From Mycobacterium sp. 852002-51057_SCH5723018 (GTDB lineage: Bacteria; Actinomycetota; Actinomycetes; Mycobacteriales; Mycobacteriaceae), in the NCBI RefSeq assembly GCF_001667035.1, contig NZ_LZIR01000123.1, positions 62,001 to 126,000 of the forward strand: 64,000 bases of DNA, given 5' to 3'. The translations under genes and the position numbers were made by a program. Position 1 is the stretch's first letter; every line of letters starts with the position of its first letter. This document shows positions 1 through 9,178 of this stretch, one piece after another. The notes below the pieces were generated by a model. It saw nothing but the letters and a program-made list of their open reading frames with translations, was not told where the DNA came from and did not search any database.

Positions 1-302
1 ACGGCGCGTCTCCTCGGGTCGAATCGCATCAATCCGACTATCCGACGCGGCGAGGCCAAGATCATCGGTCAAAATGCGTACGAATCGCCGGCGAGAAGTC
101 GCAAATACATGACAGGTGTGACGAGGGTCATCGACTGGTTTCCGAACGCCGAGCGATGCGGCCGATTGATTGCCGAACGCCCAGCGATGCCGGCTACCTG
201 GCCTAATAGCATTCCGTACGCGATGGTTCACAGCACCCATACGCGGTTGCTGGATGGGGATGTACGCTGTTGGGCTGATGTTCGATAGTCGGTAATGCCT
301 GG
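1..302. other. Left edge, no assignable gene
   Basis: The + strand is open from the window edge to a stop near 288 in frame 1. The translated peptide shows no motif or composition I recognise, and no start is visible. It could be the 3' end of an upstream gene or chance. The last part must hold the promoter of the regulator starting at 303; I see no clear -10/-35 pair. Confidence 0.3.
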
Positions 303-3300
303 ATGCTGGCGGGCATGGGAGATATCGAACGACGGGCGGCCGCGCGGTCGTTGGAGTGGAGCGTTCTTGGGGTGAATGGATTGGTTCCGACCGGAACCGT
401 GACGCTGTTGCTGGCAGATGTCGAGGCGTCTACCCGGTTATGGGATTCTGTCCCAGGCGAAATGACGGCCGCAATCGCCGCGCTCGATCACACGCTTTCG
501 GAATTGACCGCGGTGCATCGCGGGGTGCGTCCGATCGAGCAGGGCGAGGGCGACAGCTTCGTGGTGGCATTCGCCCGGCCCAGCGATGCGATCGCATGCG
601 CGTTGGAATTGCAGCGGGCGGCGCTTGCGCCGATCCGGTTGCGAATCGGCGTGCATACCGGCGAGGTGCAGCTCCGCGATGAAGCCAACTACATCGGAAC
701 CACCATCAACCGGGCGGGGCGCTTACGTGAATTGGCGCATGGCGGGCAAACGGTGCTTTCGGGCACCACGGCAGATCTGGTTATCGATCGTCTCCCCGCC
801 GACACTTGGCTGACCGATCTAGGCAGGCATTACCTGCGCGGTTTGACCCGGCCTGAACGGGTGGTGCAGCTGTGTCACCCTGACTTGCACAATCAATTCC
901 CGCCCTTGCGCATGGCCAGCGGCGCTGTGGCCCATAATCTTCCGTTGCAGCTCAGCAGCTTCATAGGACGGGTGGAAGAACTCAGCAACTTACGGCGACT
1001 GCTGGCCAGCAATCGGCTTGTCACGCTCACCGGCGCGGGGGGCATAGGCAAAACACGCCTGGCCCAACAACTTTCCGCTCGCCCGGGTACGGAATTCGGC
1101 GACGGGGTGTGGTATGTCGATCTAGCACCGATCGGCAGTGCCGAGCTCGTGGCGAGCACGGTCGCCCGAACGCTGGGTCTGGGTGATCAACCGGGCCGAC
1201 CTGCCATAGACAAGCTCATTCACTTGATTGGCGGTCGTCATATGGTGATCGTTTTGGACAATTGCGAACATCTACTTGATGCCTGTGCGGCGCTCGCGGG
1301 TGCCTTGCTAGCGGGCTGCCCCAGGCTGACGCTGCTCGATACCAGTCGTGAGCCCCTTGGCATGCCCGGCGAGGTCATCTGGAGGGTGTCGTCGTTGCCG
1401 ATCGCCGACGACGCCGTCGAGTTGTTCGCCGACCGTGCGCGGCTGGCCCGTCCGGATTTTCGGATCACCGACGACAACGTCGGGACCGTGACGGAGATCT
1501 GCCAGCGCCTCGATGGGATGCCGTTGGCCATCGAGCTCGCTGCTGCCCGGGTGCGTACGTTGTCACTCGCCGAAATCCTCGACGGACTGCGTGACCGCTT
1601 CTGTCTGTTAACCGGCGGTGCGCGCACGGCGGCCGTGCGTCAGCAGACGCTGCGTGCCTCCGTGTGCTGGTCTCACGCGCTGCTCACAGAGCCCGAACGT
1701 GTCTTGTTCCGCCGACTGGCAGTCTTTGCTGGCGGGTTCGACTTGGATGCCGCCCAAGTGGTTGCCGGCTGTGACGAGCTCGAGGATCAGAACGTCGGAG
1801 AGCTGCTGAGCCTGCTCGTCGATAAGTCGCTTGCGCTGGCCGAGGATCACAGGGGCCGAACACGTTACCGGCTCTTGGAGACCGCGCGTCAGTACGCGCA
1901 AGAAAAGCTGGACGATGCGGGTGAGGAAGAGACGATCAGGACCCGCCATTGCGGGCATTACACCTCGGTCGCGGCAATGTTCGACACCGTGACGCCCGCA
2001 GAGCTCGAGCGGCACGCAGAGCGCGCCGAAATTGAAATCGACAATCTGCGCGCTGCTTTCGGCTGGGCCGTGGACAGAGCTGACGCCGAGGCGGCCCTGG
2101 CCCTCGCCTCATTCCTGCAACCGTTGTGGTGGCGGCGGGGCATGGTTCGGGAAGGTGGCGCATGGTATGACGTTGCCCTCGAGTGTGCCGATGCGATGGG
2201 CGCGCATGTCGCGTCGGCGGCGCGGGTACGAGCACTCGCCGACCGCGCGATGCTGACTGCCGCGGTTGGAGACCCCGGGAGCGAGGACGCGGTAGCGGAG
2301 GCCCTCGCGCTGGCACGCGAGATCGGCGAGCCGGCACTCTTACTCCGGGCGTTGAGCGCATGGTGTGCTGCCTCGGCGTACGATCCACGGGCCGACGAGG
2401 AATCTTTTGCCGAGACGATCAATCTCGCACGATCCCAACAGGATATGACGACGTTGAGTCAGCTCTTGCACTTCCAGGCATGGGCGGCACTCCGCCGGGG
2501 AGATCCTATGGCGATGCGTCTGGCGGCCGAAGAGGGGCGCGATATCGCGCGGGCGATCGGCGATCCGTTCAGCGCACGCCGTTGCGATTTCCAGGTCGGG
2601 ATGTCGCAGCTGTTCAGCGGCGATCTCGACGGAGCTCTTCAACGGTTCGATGAAGTCATTGCCGACGCCGACGCGTATCGTGACCCGATCTTCGGCATGG
2701 GTGGCCGTTTCGGCCGGACCATGGTGCTCGCATTTCAGGGACAAACCACCGCGGCCAGCGTCACCGCCGCAGCTGTCGTCGAACAAGCGGCCGAGCTGAG
2801 CGATTCTCTATCGGGCTTTGCCTATGCGGGGCTGGCCTTGGCCGCCCTCGCGGCCGGCGACGTTGCAGGCGCAGCCAAGGCCAGTGAGATCGTGCGGCTG
2901 TGCATACGGCGGGAACTCCTCAGCGTGTACTGGAATCCGGTGCCTGAGATTGCGTTGGCCCGTGGTGACCTAGCAGCGGCTCGCGGTGCGGCCGACGATG
3001 CGGTTGCCATGACAACCGGATCGCATGCCATGGCGCTGACAACGCGTGCGCGCATCGCAGCGGCACAAGGTGAGTTCGAACAAGCCGAGCACGACGCGCA
3101 TGCGGTACTCACCTGCGCGGCTACCATGAATGCCTCTTTGGGTGTTCCCGCTGTCCTTGATTGCCTGGCTGGGGTGGCGGGCCAGCTTGGCAGCTATCGG
3201 CGGGCGGCACGGTTGTTTGGCTGCGCCCAAGGGGCCAGAGACCGAACCGGCCTGGTCCGGTTTCGGATTTACGAGCCCGCGTACCAGGCGTCGTTGAAAG

Positions 3301-3617
3301 CAGTTCGTGAGGCGTTGGGCGACACTGATTTTGAAGCCATCTGGGCTCAGGGTGCCGCCATGTCTACCGCGGAGGCGATTGCCTACGCGCAGCGAGGACA
3401 TGGTAAACGTAAGCGGCCCTCCAGCGGCTGGGCCTCTCTGACGCCGGCGGAGCGCGAGGTTGTCCGGCTAGTAGGCGATGGACTTTCGAACAAGGATGTC
3501 GCCGCTAAGCTGTTTGTTTCGCCACGTACCGTGCAAACCCACCTCACTCGTATATTCCGCAAGCTGGGCATCTCCTCACGCGTTCAGCTCGCCCAGGAAG
3601 CTGCGCGACACCCCTGA
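303..3617 (+). CDS. Cyclase-ATPase-TPR-LuxR transcriptional regulator
   Basis: This 1104-residue protein has four parts. Residues about 30-190 form a class III nucleotide cyclase-like domain, with LLLADVEAST and GEGDSF carrying the two candidate metal aspartates. A STAND/NB-ARC-type ATPase follows, with Walker A GAGGIGKT at 244-251 and Walker B IVLDN near 316-320. A long helical TPR-like region comes next, then a C-terminal LuxR helix-turn-helix at about 1045-1104 (LTPAEREVVRLV, SNKDVAAKL, VSPRTVQTH). The architecture matches the mycobacterial Rv0386/Rv2488c group, in which cyclase activity is weak or altered. The ligand is unknown. The start is uncertain: a GTG at 372 lies just before the conserved domain and is an alternative. 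Confidence 0.9.
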   Translation: MLAGMGDIERRAAARSLEWSVLGVNGLVPTGTVTLLLADVEASTRLWDSVPGEMTAAIAALDHTLSELTAVHRGVRPIEQGEGDSFVVAFARPSDAIACALELQRAALAPIRLRIGVHTGEVQLRDEANYIGTTINRAGRLRELAHGGQTVLSGTTADLVIDRLPADTWLTDLGRHYLRGLTRPERVVQLCHPDLHNQFPPLRMASGAVAHNLPLQLSSFIGRVEELSNLRRLLASNRLVTLTGAGGIGKTRLAQQLSARPGTEFGDGVWYVDLAPIGSAELVASTVARTLGLGDQPGRPAIDKLIHLIGGRHMVIVLDNCEHLLDACAALAGALLAGCPRLTLLDTSREPLGMPGEVIWRVSSLPIADDAVELFADRARLARPDFRITDDNVGTVTEICQRLDGMPLAIELAAARVRTLSLAEILDGLRDRFCLLTGGARTAAVRQQTLRASVCWSHALLTEPERVLFRRLAVFAGGFDLDAAQVVAGCDELEDQNVGELLSLLVDKSLALAEDHRGRTRYRLLETARQYAQEKLDDAGEEETIRTRHCGHYTSVAAMFDTVTPAELERHAERAEIEIDNLRAAFGWAVDRADAEAALALASFLQPLWWRRGMVREGGAWYDVALECADAMGAHVASAARVRALADRAMLTAAVGDPGSEDAVAEALALAREIGEPALLLRALSAWCAASAYDPRADEESFAETINLARSQQDMTTLSQLLHFQAWAALRRGDPMAMRLAAEEGRDIARAIGDPFSARRCDFQVGMSQLFSGDLDGALQRFDEVIADADAYRDPIFGMGGRFGRTMVLAFQGQTTAASVTAAAVVEQAAELSDSLSGFAYAGLALAALAAGDVAGAAKASEIVRLCIRRELLSVYWNPVPEIALARGDLAAARGAADDAVAMTTGSHAMALTTRARIAAAQGEFEQAEHDAHAVLTCAATMNASLGVPAVLDCLAGVAGQLGSYRRAARLFGCAQGARDRTGLVRFRIYEPAYQASLKAVREALGDTDFEAIWAQGAAMSTAEAIAYAQRGHGKRKRPSSGWASLTPAEREVVRLVGDGLSNKDVAAKLFVSPRTVQTHLTRIFRKLGISSRVQLAQEAARHP

Positions 3618-3734
3618 GGGTTCACCAGATGTGCAGCTGTACGTGGGCGACGCCGACGCCCTGCATGCCGGATGGGAAGCGGTGGAGAACCTCGAAGGCC
3701 CGACTGGTCGCGCCGCGCGACATACCGTACCCCT

Positions 3735-4127
3735 CTAGCTGTTGCGCCTGATCTTGAGCGCGGTGGTGATCGTCGGAACCTGCAGCGGCAGACGGGTCAG
3801 CGCGGCGATGCGCATGGGTAAGGGCTTGCCCCACCACAACCGGACCATGTTGACGTTGGCGGGGAACACACCGATGAACAGCAGCACGGCGGCCAGCGCC
3901 GCCCGACGCCGGGTACGTCGCGGCACCAGCAACGCTCCGATGGCGATCTCGGCCGCTCCTGACGCATAGGTATAGAGCCGCGCGTCTCCGGGCAGCTCGG
4001 CGGGGACGATCGTGTCGAAGGGTTTGGGCGCCAGGAAGTGGATGGTGCCGGTGCCCATCAGCATTGCGGCGACCCGGTAGGCGGCCTGCCGGGTCACGTC
4101 ACGTCCGGCGAGGGGTGTGGTGGTCAT
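3735..4127 (-). CDS. DoxX-like small integral membrane protein
   Basis: This is a 130-residue protein with about four hydrophobic segments and the layout of DoxX-like proteins (YRVAAMLMGTGTIHFLAPKPF, YASGAAEIAIGALL, AALAAVLLFIGVF). The frame is open upstream to 4211, but the extra N-terminus is arginine-rich and crosses a hairpin at 4154-4178. I therefore start at the internal ATG giving MTTTPLAGRDV. It lies downstream of the bicupin gene on the same strand, about 110 nt away. Family members sit in the membrane, some with redox partners; a specific role cannot be given. Confidence 0.75.
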   Translation of the reverse strand: MTTTPLAGRDVTRQAAYRVAAMLMGTGTIHFLAPKPFDTIVPAELPGDARLYTYASGAAEIAIGALLVPRRTRRRAALAAVLLFIGVFPANVNMVRLWWGKPLPMRIAALTRLPLQVPTITTALKIRRNS

Positions 4128-4153
4128 CGACACATTGTGTCGCACAGGCCGGG

Positions 4154-4178
4154 AAGGGGAGCGTCGAACGCTCCCCTT
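4154..4178. terminator. Hairpin between bicupin and DoxX-like genes
   Basis: Two perfect 11-bp inverted arms (AAGGGGAGCGT / ACGCTCCCCTT) enclose a CGA loop. The hairpin lies after the stop of the bicupin gene and before the DoxX-like start, both on the minus strand. No T-run follows, so it would be a mycobacterial-type terminator or an mRNA-stabilising stem. Confidence 0.6.
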
Positions 4179-4238
4179 TCGGCCCGGTGACAGCGGGAGA
4201 CGATGCGGCACTTGGCATTCCGTGCGGCGCCCGCCTTC

Positions 4239-5291
4239 TCAGCGCGCTCCGGCGCCGTCGAGCGGATTGATCCGGTTGACGATCAGCGGATCCGCCTTGG
4301 TGAACGGGAAGTTCGGCAGGTCGTCGACGTGGGTGTCGAACGTGGCCGCGAGCACCTGGCGCGAGTAGGCACTGACCGACGTGCGATAGCCGATGTCAGC
4401 GGGAGTGGGCTGGTCGAAGAAGATGCAGAAGTGCATCTCCGGCGCGTCGAAGACCTCGATGTGGTGCGGGTAGGCGCGCGGGATGAAATAGACGTCGCCT
4501 TGCCGCAGGTACCAGGTGTCCAGGGTGCCGTCCGGGTCCATCACGGTCATGCGCGCGGCGCCCTTGTTGACGTAGCCCATCTCGGCGGTGATCGGGTGCC
4601 AGTGCGGTTCGCGCATGCCGTCTTCACGGATGCGCAGCGAGTACATCGACAAGTCCTTGAGCGCGGGCCAGTACTGGACGCGCGCGGTCCGGGCGGAGCC
4701 GACGGCGCTGCTGACGGGTGGCGTCATCGCGTCGACCGAGAACTTGTGCGGGTCGTCGAAGTAGGCGGTCCCCGGGACGTTGGGATCTCCGTCGCGGGCG
4801 GCCAGCGCGCGGTCAGTGGTGCTGCGGCGCAGTGCCGTGAAGTCCGAGGCCGGCAGGTCGTAGGTGTTGCCCAGCACCGCGTCGGTCATCGCACCGAAGG
4901 CCGCGCCCAGCCCAAAGTCCTCGGGCCGTTCGCTGCGGAAGGTGATGATGAATTCGCACTCGTCGGTGCCGATGTTCTCGATGTGGTGCAGCGAGCCGGA
5001 GTCGATGTGGAACATGTCGCCCGCGCGCACCACGAACGACGCGAACCGGCTGCCGGTGTCGAGCACCGACACCAGCGCGGTGCCCGCAACGCAGTAGGTC
5101 AACTCGTTGGCGTTGGCGTGCCAGTGCGGGGTTCGCATCGCGCCCGGGTTGATCAGCAGCCGCTTGATCGACAGGCCCTTCAGAATCGGGAAGGTGTCGG
5201 CCGTCAGGCGGGTGATGGAGCCGAGGTCGGACTCTTCGACGATTTCACCAGCCGTTAACGATGCGACGTGCTTGCTTGTCTGCGTGAGCAT
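4239..5291 (-). CDS. Bicupin, oxalate-decarboxylase-like
   Basis: The 350-residue protein contains two cupin domains. Each keeps the metal ligands: HWHANANE with a later LHH in the N-terminal domain, and HWHPITAE with PHH in the C-terminal one. This is the layout of the Mn-dependent oxalate decarboxylase family. Oxalate as substrate is not shown, because I do not see the family's flexible active-site lid. The start (MLTQTSKH) is set by a strong Shine-Dalgarno sequence, AAGGAGGGA, at 5296-5304. Upstream codons in frame to 5363 are probably untranslated. The gene diverges from the thiolase at 5595 across a 300-nt region. Confidence 0.85.
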   Translation of the reverse strand: MLTQTSKHVASLTAGEIVEESDLGSITRLTADTFPILKGLSIKRLLINPGAMRTPHWHANANELTYCVAGTALVSVLDTGSRFASFVVRAGDMFHIDSGSLHHIENIGTDECEFIITFRSERPEDFGLGAAFGAMTDAVLGNTYDLPASDFTALRRSTTDRALAARDGDPNVPGTAYFDDPHKFSVDAMTPPVSSAVGSARTARVQYWPALKDLSMYSLRIREDGMREPHWHPITAEMGYVNKGAARMTVMDPDGTLDTWYLRQGDVYFIPRAYPHHIEVFDAPEMHFCIFFDQPTPADIGYRTSVSAYSRQVLAATFDTHVDDLPNFPFTKADPLIVNRINPLDGAGAR

Positions 5292-5415
5292 TTCGTCCCT
5301 CCTTGGTGGATGTGTCAACGTCTGACTCAACGATGCGGGTGAGGGACACACGCCGTCCAACACCGATTTTGAATGTGATGATCACCGTCGTTTATTGAGC
5401 CGTCATCGCGCGAGC

Positions 5416-5461
5416 GTAACGCCGTGGCGGGCTTTCTTCGGGTTCGTCGCCGCGGCGTTAC
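5416..5461. other. Long hairpin in a divergent promoter region
   Basis: Arms 5416-5429 and 5448-5461 pair over 14 bp with a single T/G position (wobble in RNA), around an 18-nt loop. The hairpin sits between the divergent bicupin and thiolase genes. The rest of 5292-5594 contains no gene that I can support; an AT-richer stretch near 5500-5525 is a plausible thiolase promoter. Confidence 0.55.
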
Positions 5462-5594
5462 ACCCGCGGCGGTAAACCGGCCGAACTTAGCCCGTTACTA
5501 TTGGCATTACGGTATTTGATACGATTGCGGCGTTGCACCGCCCGCATCCCACCTCCGCTGCCGACCGCAGCCACAACAGCACGAGGTTGAAAAC

Positions 5595-6770
5595 ATGGCA
5601 ACACCCGTGATCGTCGGAGCCGCCCGGACGGCGATCGGCCGCTCCTTCAAGGGCACGCTCGTGAACACGCCGCCCGAGGTGCTGATCACCACCCTGCTTC
5701 CCGAGGTGGTGCGCAGGTCCGGCGTCGACCCGTCCGCCATCGACGACATCATCTTCGCCGAATCACATTACGGCGGCGGCGATTTGGCGCGGTATGCGGC
5801 GGCCGCGACGGGCCTCGAGGACATTCCCGGCCAGTCGGTGAACCGGCACTGCGCGGGCAGCCTCACCGCCATCGGCAACGCCGCGGCCCAGATCGGCTCC
5901 GGGATGGAGCGGGTCCTGATCGCCGGCGGCGTGCAGTCGCTGTCGATGACCCCGCTGATGAACCAGCGGATTCCGGGCCCCGAGCTGAAGTTCGAGGAGC
6001 GGTGGATGCCGCCGACCCATGTCGAGGCGCCGGACGCCCCAACGAAGGACATGTCGATCACGGTCGGCTGGAACACCGCGCAGGCGGTCGGCATCACTCG
6101 CGAGGAGATGGACGCCTGGGCGGCCCGGTCGCACCAGCGCGCCATCGCCGCCATCGACGCGGGCAAGTTCGTCGACGAGATCGTTCCGCTCAAGATCACC
6201 CAATCCGACGGCTCGGTGACCGAGTTCTCGGTCGACGAGCACCCCCGGCGTGACACCACCGTCGAGAAACTCGCCGCGCTCAAGGTGCTGCACCCCGAGA
6301 TCGAGGGATTTTCGATCACGGCGGGCAATAGCAGCGGCACCAACGACGCCGCGGCGGCCGTCGCGCTCGTCGACCGCGACTACGCCATCGCCGAAAAGCT
6401 CAACGTGATGGGAACTGTCAAGGCGTGGGCCGCGGTCGGTGTGGCGCCACGCGACACCGGCCTGGGTGCCGTCAAGGTGATCGGCAAGGTGCTGCAGCGC
6501 GCGGGGCTCTCGGTCGACGATGTGGCGCTGTGGGAGATCAACGAGGCGTTCGCCTCAGTGCCCATCGCGGCGTGCCGGGAGTACGGCATCGATGAGGAGA
6601 AGGTGAACTTTTCCGGTAGCGGCTGCAGCCTGGGCCACCCCATCGCGGCCTCGGGCGCGCGCATGGTCACCACGCTGGCCTACGAGCTGGCCCGCCGCGG
6701 CGGCGGGATCGGCGTGGCGGCGATGTGCGCGGGCGGCGGCCAGGGCGGCGCCGTCGTCATCGAGGTCTGA
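5595..6770 (+). CDS. Thiolase-family acetyl-CoA acyltransferase
   Basis: At 391 residues it has the usual thiolase length and the full catalytic set: nucleophilic Cys86 (NRHCAGSL), the NEAFA motif, His348 in GHPIAASGAR, and Cys378 in MCAGGGQGG. The enzyme should cleave 3-ketoacyl-CoA with CoA, or run the reverse condensation, in the cytosol during fatty-acid, steroid or related degradation. It stands alone: the bicupin upstream is divergent and the next gene is convergent. Which FadA group it belongs to, and its chain-length preference, cannot be told from the motifs. Confidence 0.92.
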   Translation: MATPVIVGAARTAIGRSFKGTLVNTPPEVLITTLLPEVVRRSGVDPSAIDDIIFAESHYGGGDLARYAAAATGLEDIPGQSVNRHCAGSLTAIGNAAAQIGSGMERVLIAGGVQSLSMTPLMNQRIPGPELKFEERWMPPTHVEAPDAPTKDMSITVGWNTAQAVGITREEMDAWAARSHQRAIAAIDAGKFVDEIVPLKITQSDGSVTEFSVDEHPRRDTTVEKLAALKVLHPEIEGFSITAGNSSGTNDAAAAVALVDRDYAIAEKLNVMGTVKAWAAVGVAPRDTGLGAVKVIGKVLQRAGLSVDDVALWEINEAFASVPIAACREYGIDEEKVNFSGSGCSLGHPIAASGARMVTTLAYELARRGGGIGVAAMCAGGGQGGAVVIEV

Positions 6771-6777
6771 GCAAGCG

Positions 6778-7404
6778 CTAATTGCAGAACGTGTAGCCGA
6801 CGAATTGCGCGTCGCGGGCGTTGGCACCCGAGTAGTTGACGTAGTGCACCGCGGGCAGCCCGTTGTATTGACTGGTCATCTTCTGCGCGGTGGGTGGCGG
6901 GACGGCCTTGGGGAAGGCCAGGATCATGTCGGCAAAGATCTTCAGGCCCGGCTGGCAGATGGCGTCGGGCCGCGGCGGTTGAGCGTTCCATGCATGCACG
7001 ACGACCGGGTCGCTGAGTTGGTAGCCCGCCGCGCAATTCGGATCGCAGATCTTGAAGACGGCGGTGCCGGTCCCGTCGGCACCCTGGGGCCCCCATGAGG
7101 TCCACGACATGTCTTGCAGCGCAACAGCCACGCTGGCGCAGCCCAAAATGTTGAGCTTCTTCGGCCGCTCGACCGGTGGGACCGACGGGTTGTAGCAGCC
7201 GGGGATGGCGAAGCTCTCCGGCGGCGGGGGCGGTTGGCTGGCGGTCGGCGGCGCCGCGGCGTCACCGCCCTGGATCAGCTTCACCGCAGCGAAGGTAAGC
7301 GCCCCGACCAGCACCACGGCCAAGACGACGACGAGCACGGTGAGGCGCCCCCGAGGAATGCGCCGCAACCGACCTGACAAAGGAACGTTAAGGTTGCCGC
7401 TCAC
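6778..7404 (-). CDS. Membrane-anchored secreted protein, unknown function
   Basis: The 208-residue protein has a basic cytosolic head of about 20 residues and one hydrophobic segment (LTVLVVVLAVVLVGALTFAA). A proline-rich linker follows, then an extracytoplasmic domain of about 140 residues with six cysteines (GCYNPS, LGCAS, KICDPNC, AICQPG, TFCN) that could form disulfides. It resembles anchored mycobacterial exported proteins without an assigned function. It converges with the thiolase, 7 nt apart, and its 5' end faces cysQ. Confidence 0.75.
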   Translation of the reverse strand: MSGNLNVPLSGRLRRIPRGRLTVLVVVLAVVLVGALTFAAVKLIQGGDAAAPPTASQPPPPPESFAIPGCYNPSVPPVERPKKLNILGCASVAVALQDMSWTSWGPQGADGTGTAVFKICDPNCAAGYQLSDPVVVHAWNAQPPRPDAICQPGLKIFADMILAFPKAVPPPTAQKMTSQYNGLPAVHYVNYSGANARDAQFVGYTFCN

Positions 7405-7520
7405 TTGCTACAGATTCCCAGCCCGCGGGCAAAATGTCACGCCGGGGCGGTTCGGCCCTAAAGGCCGTGGCAAGGTAAATTTGGTCAACGCTACCAACAT
7501 ATTAAGGATTGTGATGGTCT

Positions 7521-8261
7521 GTGGAGTCACCGATGGATGACCACGCTCTGGCCGCGCGGCTGGCCACCGAGGCGGGACGGCTCCTGCTCGGAGTGCGGGA
7601 GGAGTTCGCCGGCGCCGACGCCAGCGAGCGGAAAGCGGCGGGGGACAAGCGATCCCACGACTTCCTGATGGAGGCTCTCACCAGTGAGCGGCCCGGCGAC
7701 GCGGTGCTGTCCGAGGAGGGGGCCGACGACCCGGCGCGATTGCGCTCGGAGCGGGTCTGGATCGTCGATCCGCTTGACGGGACCCGCGAATTCTCCGAAC
7801 TCGGGCGGGACGACTGGGCGGTGCACGTCGCGCTGTGGCAGGCCGGTGAGCTGGTCGCCGGCGCGGTGGCGCTGCCGGCACAGGGAGTCACCGTGGCGAC
7901 CCCCTACGTCGCGGCACCGCCGGTCGCGCCCGACAAGCCGCGCATCGTCGTCTCCCGCACCCGGCCGCCCGCCATCGCGCTAACGGTTCGCGACGCGCTG
8001 GACGGCGTGCTCGTCGAGATGGGTTCTGCCGGAGCCAAAGTGGCGTCGATCGTACAAGGCCTGGCCGACGTGTACGTCCACGCCGGCGGCCAGTTCGAAT
8101 GGGATTCGGCCGCCCCCGTCGCGGTGGCGCGGGCCGCCGGATTGCACACCTCGCGCATCGACGGTTCCGCGTTGGCTTACAACCAACCCGACCCGAAGCT
8201 GCCGGACCTCGTGGTCTGCCGTCCCGAACTCGCGTCGGCGGTACTTGCCGTGACCGGCTGA
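7521..8261 (+). CDS. cysQ: 3'(2'),5'-bisphosphate nucleotidase CysQ
   Basis: This 246-residue enzyme is of the inositol monophosphatase superfamily. The metal-binding motif DPLDGTREF is intact, as are the upstream acidic motif (LSEEGADD) and the C-terminal GGQFEWDSAAPVAVARAAG. It matches mycobacterial CysQ (Rv2131c type), which removes 3'-phosphoadenosine 5'-phosphate made during sulfate assimilation and sulfation, and can act on fructose-1,6-bisphosphate or inositol phosphates. A GTG at 7521 gives the longest start; the ATG four codons later (MDDHALAARL) is equally plausible. It is a single-gene unit. Confidence 0.9.
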   Translation: MESPMDDHALAARLATEAGRLLLGVREEFAGADASERKAAGDKRSHDFLMEALTSERPGDAVLSEEGADDPARLRSERVWIVDPLDGTREFSELGRDDWAVHVALWQAGELVAGAVALPAQGVTVATPYVAAPPVAPDKPRIVVSRTRPPAIALTVRDALDGVLVEMGSAGAKVASIVQGLADVYVHAGGQFEWDSAAPVAVARAAGLHTSRIDGSALAYNQPDPKLPDLVVCRPELASAVLAVTG

Positions 8262-8293
8262 GGTTGCCGTTGGGCCGCCGCTACCTTTGAGAC

Positions 8294-9160
8294 ATGCTGA
8301 TCAGTTCCCCGTGCGATGGCTTTCGGCTGGCCTACGAGCGTCACGGCGCAGGCGGGCAATCGGTGCTACTGCTGCATGGCTGGCCTGGCGACCACACAGA
8401 CTTCCGCCACGTTATTCCATTGCTGGGCAAGGATTTCGACTTGGTGGCGCCCGACCTACGCGGGTTCGGGCGCTCCGACAAGCACCGTGTCGACAACGCC
8501 GCGGAATACGGCGCGTCGGCCCAGGCGCGCAGCATTGTCTCGCTCATCGACCAGCTCGGCCTGCGGCGACCTGTCGTGGCCGGCTATGACATTGGAAGTC
8601 GCATAGCCCAGACGTTGGCCAGGGACCATCCGCGGCTCGTCAAGCACCTTGTCCTGTCGCCTCCGCTGCCCGGAGTCGGAAACCGCGTGCTCGACGACAG
8701 CGCGCAAAAACAGTTCTGGTACCAAGCGTTTCACCAGCTGTCACTGGCCGACGAGCTGATCGACGGAAAACCCGACGCCGTCCGCAGCTACCTGCGCCAT
8801 TTCTGGGCGCAGTGGTCCGGCCCAACGTTCGCCATCACCGATGCTGACCTTGATCATCTGGTCGACGTGTACTCGCCGCCCGGTGCGTTCACCGCCTCCA
8901 TCGGCTGGTATCGGGCCGGTGCCGGGACGGTGGCAACCTCCCTGGCCGAACGGCCGCCGCGGCGCGATCAGCGGATCAGTGTGCCGGCGTCTGTGCTGTG
9001 GCCAGACCACGATCCGTTGTTTCCCCGCGAGTGGTCGGACCGGCTCGACGAGTTCTTCGCCGACGTCCGCCTGACCGCCGTCGATGGCGTCGGGCACTTC
9101 ATGCCCGTCGAAGGTTCTGACGAATTCGCCAGAGTCATACGTCTGGCGGCGGATCGTTAG
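8294..9160 (+). CDS. Alpha/beta hydrolase, epoxide hydrolase/dehalogenase type
   Basis: The 288-residue protein has the oxyanion motif HGWPGDHTDF, then LRGFGRSDK, an aspartate nucleophile (Asp99 in GYDIGS) and the catalytic His268 in GVGHFMP. A nucleophilic Asp rather than Ser points to the epoxide hydrolase, haloacetate dehalogenase or haloalkane dehalogenase branch, acting on small hydrophobic epoxides or halides. The substrate cannot be read from sequence. It starts 32 nt after cysQ on the same strand and could be cotranscribed with it. Confidence 0.85.
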   Translation: MLISSPCDGFRLAYERHGAGGQSVLLLHGWPGDHTDFRHVIPLLGKDFDLVAPDLRGFGRSDKHRVDNAAEYGASAQARSIVSLIDQLGLRRPVVAGYDIGSRIAQTLARDHPRLVKHLVLSPPLPGVGNRVLDDSAQKQFWYQAFHQLSLADELIDGKPDAVRSYLRHFWAQWSGPTFAITDADLDHLVDVYSPPGAFTASIGWYRAGAGTVATSLAERPPRRDQRISVPASVLWPDHDPLFPREWSDRLDEFFADVRLTAVDGVGHFMPVEGSDEFARVIRLAADR

Positions 9161-9178
9161 GCGCGCTGCGGGTTGCAG

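Noticed and set aside
4203..5258. Long + strand frame over the bicupin gene
   Set aside because: The translation is Val/Gly/Arg/Asp-rich mirror sequence without domains, while the minus strand encodes an intact bicupin with a strong ribosome-binding site.
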